A stretch of DNA of 10,681 nt from Candidatus Electronema nielsenii (GTDB lineage: Bacteria > Desulfobacterota > Desulfobulbia > Desulfobulbales > Desulfobulbaceae). Shown one piece after another: positions 1 to 5,999 of this stretch. Under the pieces are notes generated by a model that saw nothing but the letters and a program-made list of their open reading frames with translations, did not search any database and was not told the origin of the DNA. A program made the position numbers and the translations under genes. The stretch is from NCBI GenBank assembly GCA_026122915.1, contig JAGIXO010000053.1, positions 1-10,681 of the forward strand, read 5' to 3'. The stretch's first letter is position 1. Every line of letters begins with the position of its first letter.

Positions 1-33
1 GGGGCGAAACGGCATCCGACTCTCCTTCCATCA

Positions 34-56
34 AGATGGATTATGCTAATCCATCT
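34..56. repeat. Perfect 10-bp stem, 3-nt loop palindrome downstream of bzaF
   Basis: AGATGGATTA (34-43) and TAATCCATCT (47-56) are exact inverted repeats around TGC. On the minus strand this is a second hairpin just beyond the bzaF terminator. No T-run follows it, so it is not a convincing terminator by itself; it could stabilise a 3' end or be part of a dispersed palindromic repeat. The palindrome is seen directly; its role is unknown. Confidence 0.55.
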
Positions 57-65
57 CAATCTCAT

Positions 66-95
66 AATACAAGGGGCGAAAAATTTCTCGCCCCT
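66..95 (-). terminator. Probable intrinsic terminator of bzaF
   Basis: AGGGGCGA (72-79) pairs with TCGCCCCT (88-95). Read on the minus strand, the stem begins about 8 nt after the bzaF stop codon and is followed by TTGTATT, a modest T-rich tail. This suggests that bzaF is the last gene of its transcript. The same stem motif resembles palindromes elsewhere in the window, so it may also be a dispersed repeat doing terminator duty. Confidence 0.6.
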
Positions 96-102
96 ACCTT
101 GT

Positions 103-1419
103 TTATGCCTCGCTGGCCTTGTCGCCGCTGATGTCTTGGCTGAACAGAGCCGCGCCGCGCTTCATCGCGCAGAAGTCACCGCACATGGTGCAGGTATCGC
201 CGTGAGCCGGGGTTCTTTCCGCCCGCAGCTCCTTGGCCGTGTCAGGGAAGAGCAGATGCTGCTCTAACTTACCCCAGCGCATATCGCGCCGAGCCTTAGC
301 TGCCGCTTTTTCGTTGTCGCGGCGGTGCGGGTACTTGGCTATATCACCAATCCGTACTGCCAAGCGCGCTGCGCGGACACCTTGTCGCACGTCTTCTTCG
401 TTCGGCAAAGCAAGGTGTTCTGCCGGGGTAATGTAGCAGATCAGGTCGGCTCCGTGCCACGAAGACTGGGCCGCGCCGATAGCCGCAGCAAGGTGGTCGT
501 AGCCAGCCCCGCTGTCAAGCGGCAGCGGGCCAAGAACGTAATAGGGCGCATTGCCGCTCATTCGCTTCTCTAACAGGATGTTGGCAGCGATCTCGTCCAA
601 GGGTACATGCCCTGGCCCCTCTACCATCATTTGACAGCCCATCTCCCGGCCCAACTCAGCCAGCTCACAGTTGATCACCATCTCCGCCACCTGAGCGCGG
701 TCGTGGCTGTCGTGGATAGCCCCGGCACGAATGCCGTTGCCCAGCGACAGCACTGCGTCGTACTTCTTCATCAACGCGCAGACCCGGTCGAACTGCTCGT
801 ACAGGGGGTTTTCTCGGCCCGTGCTGTCCATCCACGCGACCATAAAGGTGCCGCCTTTTGATACCAATCCACCGTAGCGATAGCCCTGCTTGCGCAGCCG
901 CTCCACGGTGTAATTGTTGATGCCGCAGTGAATGGCCATGAAACTGACACCATCGGCAAGCTGCTTCTCAATGGTGTCGAAGAGCTGCTCTGGGTCGAGC
1001 TTGCTGGGATCACCGTACCGCAGCGCGGCCTCACGAAAAGCCTGATACAGCGGCACCGTACCCACGGGCAACGTCGTAGCCTCCAGCACTGCCCGACGGA
1101 TAGCGTCCATGTCACCGGCTGCGGACAGCTCCATCAGGGTGTCGGCACCTTCTTGCTCGGCAATCCTTGCCTTGCGTATCTCAAGGGTTGTGTCGCAGAT
1201 GTCGGAGGACGTGCCAATGGAGGCGTTGACCTTAGTGCGCAGGCCAGTGCCGAGACCGACGGCCTTCTGTTGGGAACGCTGGGGATGGTTGAGAATGACG
1301 ATTTCGCCCGCTGCTACGCGGCTTCTGACGAGCTGTGGGGCAAGCCCTTCGTCGTGGGCAATTCTGGTGATTTGCGGGGTGATGCGGCCTGCACGGGCTG
1401 CTTCCAGCTGAGTTTGCAT
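103..1419 (-). CDS. bzaF: ThiC-superfamily radical SAM enzyme, probably 5-hydroxybenzimidazole synthase BzaF (alternative: ThiC)
   Basis: The 438-residue protein belongs to the ThiC/Bza family, which rearranges aminoimidazole ribotide (AIR) by radical SAM chemistry. ThiC makes the thiamin pyrimidine; BzaF makes 5-hydroxybenzimidazole, a cobamide lower ligand made anaerobically. Seen here: GLRTKVNASIGTS (59-71), PVGTVPLYQA (118-127), VEGPGHVPL (266-274), CYITPAEHL (328-336) and a C-terminal cluster C410-x2-C413-x3-C417 for a 4Fe-4S centre. Residues usually fixed in ThiC are changed: MDLSTGGD reads MELSAAGD (96-103), SRGG reads SKGG (187-190), GDGLRPG reads GNGIRAG (227-233), and TDIAPGYDH reads LDSGAGYDH (300-308 region). 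The leader is a cobalamin riboswitch, not a TPP one, which fits BzaF. AGGAGG lies 6 nt before the ATG, so the start is secure. The gene seems monocistronic. ThiC cannot be excluded from sequence reading alone. Confidence 0.72.
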   Translation of the reverse strand: MQTQLEAARAGRITPQITRIAHDEGLAPQLVRSRVAAGEIVILNHPQRSQQKAVGLGTGLRTKVNASIGTSSDICDTTLEIRKARIAEQEGADTLMELSAAGDMDAIRRAVLEATTLPVGTVPLYQAFREAALRYGDPSKLDPEQLFDTIEKQLADGVSFMAIHCGINNYTVERLRKQGYRYGGLVSKGGTFMVAWMDSTGRENPLYEQFDRVCALMKKYDAVLSLGNGIRAGAIHDSHDRAQVAEMVINCELAELGREMGCQMMVEGPGHVPLDEIAANILLEKRMSGNAPYYVLGPLPLDSGAGYDHLAAAIGAAQSSWHGADLICYITPAEHLALPNEEDVRQGVRAARLAVRIGDIAKYPHRRDNEKAAAKARRDMRWGKLEQHLLFPDTAKELRAERTPAHGDTCTMCGDFCAMKRGAALFSQDISGDKASEA

Positions 1420-1456
1420 GATGAACCTCCTGGCTCATGTTGCGCTCTACCGGAAC

Positions 1457-1499
1457 AAAAAAGGCCCGGCAGAGCAGTCGCTCTCCAGAACCCTTTGCC
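1457..1499 (-). terminator. Intrinsic terminator in the bzaF leader (riboswitch expression platform)
   Basis: On the minus strand, AGAGC and GCTCT form the top of a long hairpin around GACT. Below it come mixed and G-U pairs, then AAAGG pairing with CCTTT, followed by a run of six T. It sits between the riboswitch aptamer and the bzaF ribosome binding site, where a B12-controlled attenuator is expected. The inferred control is that cobalamin binding favours the terminator and turns bzaF off. Confidence 0.75.
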
Positions 1500-1523
1500 A
1501 TCGTGTTCTAAAACGTAAGGATG

Positions 1524-1669
1524 TTCAGCTCGTCTTCTGGCTTCCCCTTGTCTTGCCGCAGCCTTCCCATTTCAGAACAAGAAACAGTGGCTATGCACGC
1601 GGAAGAGCGTTCAGCAGGGGTCACAGCATCGGGAATGCCACGGAATCGCACCGTGTTCCGGTCACTGAA
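1524..1669 (-). promoter_or_regulatory. Cobalamin (B12) riboswitch aptamer controlling bzaF
   Basis: Read on the minus strand, the elements occur in the order of the Rfam cobalamin family. P1 is TTCAG (1665-1669) with CTGAA (1524-1528). Next come the hairpin GGTGCGATTCC (1642-1652), the core GCTGTGA (1621-1627), GCCACTG after a variable stem (1585-1591), GGGAAGGC (1561-1568), and the B12-box AGCCAGAAGACGAGC (1528-1542). An intrinsic terminator and then the ribosome binding site follow. No TPP-riboswitch signature (CTGAGA, ACCTGATCTGG) is present. The 5' half of this aptamer is duplicated 850 bp away, beyond vapB. Confidence 0.88.
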
Positions 1670-1709
1670 GAGTGATAAATTCTAATTAGTTGTATATTTG
1701 ATGAGCACG

Positions 1710-2126
1710 TTATGTGTTCGAGATGCCAGCCGCCCAGTTTTCAATTTGCAGGCCGGGGATTCTCTGAAATTCCTTCTCGTTGTTGGTGACGAGGAGCAAG
1801 CCGCCGCTCAGGGCCTGTGCAGCAATCAGCATGTCTAACGGGCCGATGGGCTGCCCTTTTTTCTCCAGCTCCGCCCTGATGCCGCCATACGCCGCAACCG
1901 CTTTGGCATCATAGGAAAGAATGTCAAAAGGAGCAAGAAAAGCGTCCAGCCGTTCCTGATTTTCCTTCTTCCGAGAGCTTTTCGCCACGCCATACTGCAA
2001 TTCCGACGCAGCGATGACAGAAATGCCAATCTCGCCCGGCTGATGCTGTTTAAATTTACTGATGAGCGGCAAAGGGCGTTTGTTGAGCAGGTAGATACAG
2101 ATGCAGGTGTCAAGCAAATAAATCAT
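1710..2126 (-). CDS. vapC: VapC-type PIN-domain toxin (ribonuclease)
   Basis: This is a 138-residue PIN-domain protein. Acidic residues in the expected places are D6 (LLDTCICIYLL), E42 (ASELQYG) and D98 (GPLDMLIAAQ), followed by the typical VTNNEKEFQRIPGL block (113-126). It most resembles the enteric VapC group, known to cut initiator tRNA; the target here is inferred, not shown. The start is taken as the ATG at 2126, which overlaps the vapB 3' end by 17 nt and has a GGGAAGGG ribosome binding site. An upstream in-frame ATG at 2174 would add 16 residues without family character. The gene is the second of a vapB-vapC operon and ends about 40 nt before the bzaF riboswitch, in the same direction. 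Confidence 0.9.
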   Translation of the reverse strand: MIYLLDTCICIYLLNKRPLPLISKFKQHQPGEIGISVIAASELQYGVAKSSRKKENQERLDAFLAPFDILSYDAKAVAAYGGIRAELEKKGQPIGPLDMLIAAQALSGGLLLVTNNEKEFQRIPGLQIENWAAGISNT

Positions 2127-2358
2127 CAAGCCCTTCCCGTTTCTGCTGATCATTTGACTGACTGCGTTCAGCAAGTAGCGGCTCCCCGCCCTTGATTAGC
2201 ATTTCCTCCCAAGCATCCCAGACAGATTGATTTTTCGGCAGAATCAGGATACCAACCCCGGCTCTCTTGATGAAGACCTCTTTGCCTTCCAAGCGGAATT
2301 CCTTGGGCAGGCGAACCGCTTGGCTGCGGCCATTGGTGAACAATTTCGCGGTTTCCAT
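2110..2358 (-). CDS. vapB: VapB-type antitoxin (AbrB/MazE fold)
   Basis: The protein has 82 residues. The N-terminal half is an AbrB/SpoVT-like swapped-hairpin DNA-binding domain with the signature NGRSQAVRLPKEFR (9-22). The C-terminal half, including WDAWEEML and the final DDLFA, is the usual toxin-binding tail. It is expected to neutralise VapC and, alone or with VapC, to repress its own promoter. AAGGGAG lies 8 nt before the ATG. It overlaps vapC by 17 nt, so translation is probably coupled. A promoter with an inverted repeat over the -10 box lies 45-72 nt upstream. Confidence 0.9.
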   Translation of the reverse strand: METAKLFTNGRSQAVRLPKEFRLEGKEVFIKRAGVGILILPKNQSVWDAWEEMLIKGGEPLLAERSQSNDQQKREGLDDLFA

Positions 2359-2391
2359 TATGTCGGCTCCCTTCGGTAGGCAAAGTTTGGT

Positions 2392-2430
2392 CTATATTTT
2401 ATAGTATATATCAAATGCGGCAAAAGTCAA
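2392..2430 (-). promoter_or_regulatory. vapBC promoter and candidate VapB operator
   Basis: On the minus strand there is a -35 box TTGACT (2425-2430), a 16-nt spacer and a -10 box TATACT (2403-2408). A perfect 5-bp inverted repeat, CTATA (2392-2396) and TATAG (2400-2404) around TTT, overlaps the downstream edge of the -10, a normal position for antitoxin autorepression. The promoter begins right where similarity to the riboswitch copy stops (2434/2435). The operator role is inferred. Confidence 0.65.
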
Positions 2431-2434
2431 CAAG

Positions 2435-2530
2435 CAGTGGCCACAACCTGCTGAACAAGCCTCTCCGGGGTCACAGGATCGGGAATGCCACGGATTCGCA
2501 CCGTGTTCCGGTCACTGAAGGGTGATATAT
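2435..2530 (-). repeat. Truncated second copy of the cobalamin riboswitch 5' half
   Basis: Positions 2467-2530 match 1617-1680 at 60 of 64 positions without gaps, at an exact offset of 850. The CAGTGGC block (2435-2441) also keeps the same offset, across a diverged variable stem. The copy keeps the P1 5' strand TTCAG, GGTGCGAATCC and CCTGTGA followed by GCCACTG. It has no GGGAAGGC and no B12-box AGCCAGAAGAC; the vapBC promoter takes their place. It should not fold a complete aptamer and is best read as a relic or duplication scar. Confidence 0.85.
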
Positions 2531-2636
2531 TTCAATAAATTGCAGAGTATCTATCCTGCACTTAAATGTCCAATATGAAATTGCACATCTTAAAGGCGAG
2601 AATACATCATCGGTATCAAGTTTAAACTATTGTGTA

Positions 2637-3446
2637 TTATAATAGTGTATCAGTATCGAACCAACTATCACTCTGTATCAACATTTTATCAATTTGTGTA
2701 TTTATGCTTTCTTGATCACCAGATTCCCAAATTCTATACCACTCTTCATCACCAATCACTGTTTCATTTTTTACCCACCCAAAATTTTTTGGATTCTCGT
2801 AATTAGCAATACGCAATATAAATTGCCATTGATTCATTATCATATTGACAATAATGAACATTTCATTATCTATATTGGTTGCAGAAGCTGTCAAAATCTT
2901 CCTGGCTAATTTCGTTCCTCCATGAACCTCAGGTGAGCGTTTTGCTCTATCATAAGCCTTTGCTTTCATAACATTTATGGAAAAATATGTGTATGGATTA
3001 TTCTTTTCTTTTAACCATGCGATGTATTTTTTCATAGCACTTTTTCCGGCTTTAAATTCTTGGCCAGTACCTATCATGTAGGTTAAATGAATGAAATATT
3101 CAAATATTATCCTACTCGATATAGACGTCCACTGGTTTCTTGCAGCAAAATGCAATTGATTTGCAAAAATACCATCTCTGTCTGGAATACAGAAAAATTT
3201 CGCTCCTATGGATAAATCCGTGTAATGAATTTGCAATAGCAATCCAAACGCTTTATATAAAATACTTCTTTGGAAATTTTGTGAAAAAGATTGTACACGT
3301 TTAGTGTTAAATATTTTCGTTGCACGAAGACCAATTATTTCGTTTCCCATTCGTCCCCAATATGGAGCCGATAAAATATTATCCATTCTCTGCACGAGTT
3401 CTTCATTATTTAAATTATCAAATTCATCTTCACTCAATATGGACAT
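2637..3446 (-). CDS. Hypothetical protein with a candidate HEPN-like R-x4-H motif
   Basis: I do not recognise the family. The 269-residue protein has no signal peptide or clear membrane segment. It looks helical, with aromatic-rich stretches such as SRIIFEYFIHLTYMIG (111-126) and a basic middle. RSPEVHGGTKLARKIL (170-185) contains R170-x4-H175, the spacing used by HEPN ribonucleases; this is suggestive only. The gene is clearly richer in A+T than bzaF or gatA and uses AT-ending codons, which points to horizontal acquisition together with the adjacent vapBC region. The ribosome binding site is weak (AGGTAAG about 12 nt upstream), but a sigma70-like promoter lies 60 nt upstream. Apart from the gene itself, 2531-2636 and 3447-3505 hold nothing further that I recognise. 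Confidence 0.7.
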   Translation of the reverse strand: MSILSEDEFDNLNNEELVQRMDNILSAPYWGRMGNEIIGLRATKIFNTKRVQSFSQNFQRSILYKAFGLLLQIHYTDLSIGAKFFCIPDRDGIFANQLHFAARNQWTSISSRIIFEYFIHLTYMIGTGQEFKAGKSAMKKYIAWLKEKNNPYTYFSINVMKAKAYDRAKRSPEVHGGTKLARKILTASATNIDNEMFIIVNMIMNQWQFILRIANYENPKNFGWVKNETVIGDEEWYRIWESGDQESINTQIDKMLIQSDSWFDTDTLL

Positions 3447-3505
3447 ATTTTAATGAGCTTACCTATCTATTCTTGATGGATAAACAATGCAAGGTTGACT
3501 GCCCA

Positions 3506-3534
3506 AATTTAAAACGCACAGCTACCTTTGTCAA
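3506..3534 (-). promoter_or_regulatory. Putative sigma70 promoter of the hypothetical gene
   Basis: On the minus strand there is a perfect -35 TTGACA (3529-3534), a 17-nt spacer and a -10-like TAAATT (3506-3511). This places the start of transcription about 50 nt before the ATG at 3446. It indicates that the hypothetical gene is transcribed independently of gatA. Confidence 0.5.
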
Positions 3535-3544
3535 CTGGAGAAAC

Positions 3545-3572
3545 CCAGCAGCTCAGAATTCTGAGCCACTGG
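3545..3572. repeat. 28-bp near-perfect palindrome between gatA and the hypothetical gene
   Basis: The core GCTCAGAATTCTGAGC (3551-3566) is a perfect palindrome. Beyond a 2-nt mismatch on each side, CCAG (3545-3548) and CTGG (3569-3572) continue the dyad. It lies 13 nt past the gatA stop and 10 nt upstream of the -35 box above. It could be an operator for that promoter or a hairpin at the gatA mRNA 3' end; a T-run for termination is weak. Confidence 0.6.
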
Positions 3573-3585
3573 ATTTGGAATCACT

Positions 3586-5045
3586 CTACAGCTCCGCCAT
3601 CTTCCCCTTCACACCAGCCCGCTGCTCCAAATTCCACGCCGCCCGGAAGAGCGCGGCCTCATTGAAATGGCTGGCCTGCATCTGCATTCCAATCGGCAGC
3701 CCTTCTGAGGAGAAGCCGCAAGGCACGGACATGCCCGGAATCCCAGTCAGATTGGCGGAAATGGTAAGAATGTCCGACAGATACAAGGCGAGCGGATTGT
3801 CCGACTTCTGGGCAAGCGGCCACGCCGGGGTCGGTGTGACCGGCGAAACCAGCACGTCGCACTGGGCAAATGCCTTGGCGAAATCCTCGCGGATCAGCGT
3901 CCGCACCTGCGAAGCCTTTTTGTAATAGGCATCGTAATACCCAGCAGAAAGCGCGTAGGTGCCAATCAAAATGCGCCGCTTGACCTCATCGCCGAAGCCC
4001 TGCGAGCGGGTCTGCCGGTACATGTCAATCAGACTGTCCGCCGCCGCCCGCCTGCCGTAGCGCACGCCATCATAACGGGCAAGGTTCGAGCTGGCCTCCG
4101 CCGAAGCGATCAAATAATAGACGGCCACGCAGTATTCGGTGTGCGGCAGCGAGACCTCGACCAGCTCCGCGCCCGCGTCTTTGAGCATGGCGATTCCGGC
4201 GCGGATGCTTTTTTCCACTTCCGCGTCTAACCCTTCGCCGAAATACTCGCGGGGAATGCCGACGCGCAGGCCAGCCATTCCGTCCTGCAAGGCCGCGTTC
4301 CAGTCCGGCACGTCCTTTTTCGCCGAGGTGGAATCGTGCTGATCATGCCCGGCGATAGCCTGCATCAGCAGGGCGCAGTCGGCAACGTCTTTAGTCAGCG
4401 GCCCGACTTGATCGAGCGAGGAGGCGAAGGCCACCAAGCCATAGCGCGAAACCCGGCCATAGGTGGGCTTCATGCCAACCACGCCGCAGAGCGAGGCTGG
4501 CTGGCGGATCGAGCCGCCGGTGTCTGAGCCGAGCGAGGCCAAGCATTCGCTTGCTGCCACTGCTGCTGCTGAACCGCCGCTGGAGCCACCCGCCACGTAA
4601 CCGAGCTTCCACGGATTATGCGGAATTTTGTCCTTGTAGCACAGTTCTCGTTGGTCGAACCCATCGCGAATTCGTCCATGCTCACCTTGCCGAGCAGCAC
4701 TGCGTCTGCTGCGAGCAGCCTCTCCACCACGGTCGCGTTGTAGGGCGGAATGAATCCCTCCAGCATCTTCGAGCCGCAGGTCGTGGGCATGGTAGCGGTG
4801 CAAAGCACGTCCTTGATGGACAGCGGCAGGCCGCAGAGCAGTCCGCCTTGGCCTTGCGCCAGCTTTTTGTCCGCCGCTTCCGCAGCCGCCATCGCCTGCT
4901 CCGGGTGCAGGCTCAAATACGCCCTGACCTTGTCTTCCACGTGGTCAATCCGGGTCAGCAGGGATTCAGTGAGCGAGACGGCAGTGATTTCCCGCGCCAC
5001 CAACTTCTGCTGCGCCTGCCGCAGGGTGAGTGTATGCAAATCCAT
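3586..5045 (-). CDS. gatA: Asp-tRNA(Asn)/Glu-tRNA(Gln) amidotransferase subunit A, interrupted by an apparent frameshift
   Basis: GatA is the amidase-signature subunit of GatCAB. It releases ammonia from glutamine and passes it to GatB to amidate mischarged tRNA. The reading frame from 5045 carries the N-terminus and the catalytic Lys in LSIKD (K78). The frame ending at 3586 carries GGSSGGS, the second catalytic Ser in GSDTGGS, and the rest. They join if one base is restored in ENC-A-YKDKIPHNPW, between 4638 and 4639 (TGTGC then TACAAG). The repaired product would be about 486 residues, the normal family length. All triad residues and both halves are intact, so this is either a sequencing error or a very recent mutation; GatA is normally needed for life in organisms lacking GlnRS or AsnRS. 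No strong ribosome binding site is seen. gatB and gatC are not in the window. Confidence 0.92.
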
Positions 5046-5128
5046 TTGGAAACAGCTCGAAAGATGTTGGGTTAAGATGAAAAAGGGGGATGCTTCATGC
5101 CCGATGGAGATCAGCAGCCTTGAATGCC

Positions 5129-5476
5129 TCAGCCTTTCTTCGCCGGAGCAGCTTGCTTCTCTTCCGCTATTGGCATCGGCAGAACATAGCCGCGCTGGAG
5201 CTTGATCCGCACATTGTCGGCAATTTCTAAGGTGACAGCGGTGTCGGTCAGGCCGGTGATGGTACCATGCACCCCACCGCCGGTCATCACCTTGTCGCCT
5301 TTTTGCAGATTGCCGAGAAAGCTCTGTAGCTCCTGCGCCTTCTTCTGCTGCGGACGGATAAGCAGGAAATAAAAGACGACGAAAATCAGGATCAGCGGGA
5401 CAAACTGGCCAAAGGAGGCAAAGCCTCCTGCCGCTGGTGACGCGGCGGCGGATTGGGCGTAGGCAATTCCAGCCAT
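5129..5476 (-). CDS. yajC: Preprotein translocase accessory subunit YajC
   Basis: This is a 115-residue inner-membrane protein. A short N-terminal region is followed by one transmembrane helix (about 24-40, FVPLILIFVVFYFLLI) and the family hallmark RPQQKK (41-46). A small cytoplasmic beta domain contains GDKVMTGGGVHGTI (60-73), and the C-terminal tail is Ala/Lys-rich. YajC associates with SecDF during protein export. GGAG lies about 7 nt before the ATG. It is 83 bp upstream of gatA in the same direction, so co-transcription is possible. secD and secF, its usual neighbours, are not here. The 102 bp between it and the next gene upstream shows nothing recognisable. Confidence 0.95.
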   Translation of the reverse strand: MAGIAYAQSAAASPAAGGFASFGQFVPLILIFVVFYFLLIRPQQKKAQELQSFLGNLQKGDKVMTGGGVHGTITGLTDTAVTLEIADNVRIKLQRGYVLPMPIAEEKQAAPAKKG

Positions 5477-5578
5477 AAAATTCTCCGAAAGATTATTGTG
5501 GGTTAAGAGGAGAAGTGATGTTCACCGCTCCCTGATAAATGGACTTTTTCTGTCTTTGTTGATATTGGGCCTCGTGCT

Positions 5579-5962
5579 TTACTTCGCCTCGTCAATCATC
5601 TGGATAATCTTTGCCTCAACCTCGCTGGCAATTTGCGCCAAGTCTGCCTCATGCGAGAGCATGGAAAGTATCTGCACCGGCCTGATGGTGCCAATCTTCG
5701 TCGTGCCGTTCTCGGTGAAGACAGAAATACGGCAGGGCAAGGCCATGTTCAGGCGCATGTCCGTTGCCAGAACCTTTCCGGCTTGCACAGGATTGCAGAC
5801 TTCAAAGACCTTGCAGTGCTGGTCAAAGGCAATGCCCTTGCTGCGGAGCGTCCTGCCCAAGTCGTGGACATGCAGCACACCGAAGCCGTGAAACTTAACT
5901 GCGGCTTCAAGGTCTGTGGCTGCTTGGTCGAATGATTTGTTGGTTTCTGCTATGTAGTACAT
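5579..5962 (-). CDS. DUF302 family protein
   Basis: This 127-residue soluble protein matches the DUF302 pattern. It has an N-terminal SFDQAATDLEAAVKFHGFGVLHVHDL segment, here split as SFDQAATDLEAAV (10-22) and FGVLHVHDL (27-35). KVFEVCNPVQAGKVLATD (51-68) and the LPCRISVFTENGTTKIGTIRP block (75-95) follow, with a helical C-terminus. The family folds as a small alpha/beta domain and has no settled biochemical role. The conserved Cys in EVCNP and LPCRI are retained. GAGG lies about 6 nt before the ATG. It lies between yajC and the restriction-modification pair and shares neither its function nor its base composition. Confidence 0.85.
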   Translation of the reverse strand: MYYIAETNKSFDQAATDLEAAVKFHGFGVLHVHDLGRTLRSKGIAFDQHCKVFEVCNPVQAGKVLATDMRLNMALPCRISVFTENGTTKIGTIRPVQILSMLSHEADLAQIASEVEAKIIQMIDEAK

Positions 5963-5999
5963 GAAATACCTCGATGTTTACAGTGGATACAAACGTCAG

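Noticed and set aside
928..1518. 196-codon plus-strand open frame across the 5' end of bzaF and its leader
   Set aside because: It is antisense to conserved ThiC-family coding sequence and to the riboswitch, and its translation has no recognisable domain.
1420..1680. TPP (thiamin) riboswitch upstream of the ThiC-like gene
   Set aside because: The expected CTGAGA and ACCTGATCTGG-type blocks are absent, while the cobalamin riboswitch blocks are present in order.
2127..2174. Longer vapC reading from an ATG at 2174
   Set aside because: The extra 16 residues lie within vapB, have no PIN-family character, and the ATG at 2126 has a better ribosome binding site and the usual short overlap.
4391..4612. 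Short frames overlapping the gatA break, read as separate genes
   Set aside because: They are shadows of gatA; only the two frames that join into one amidase carry the family motifs.
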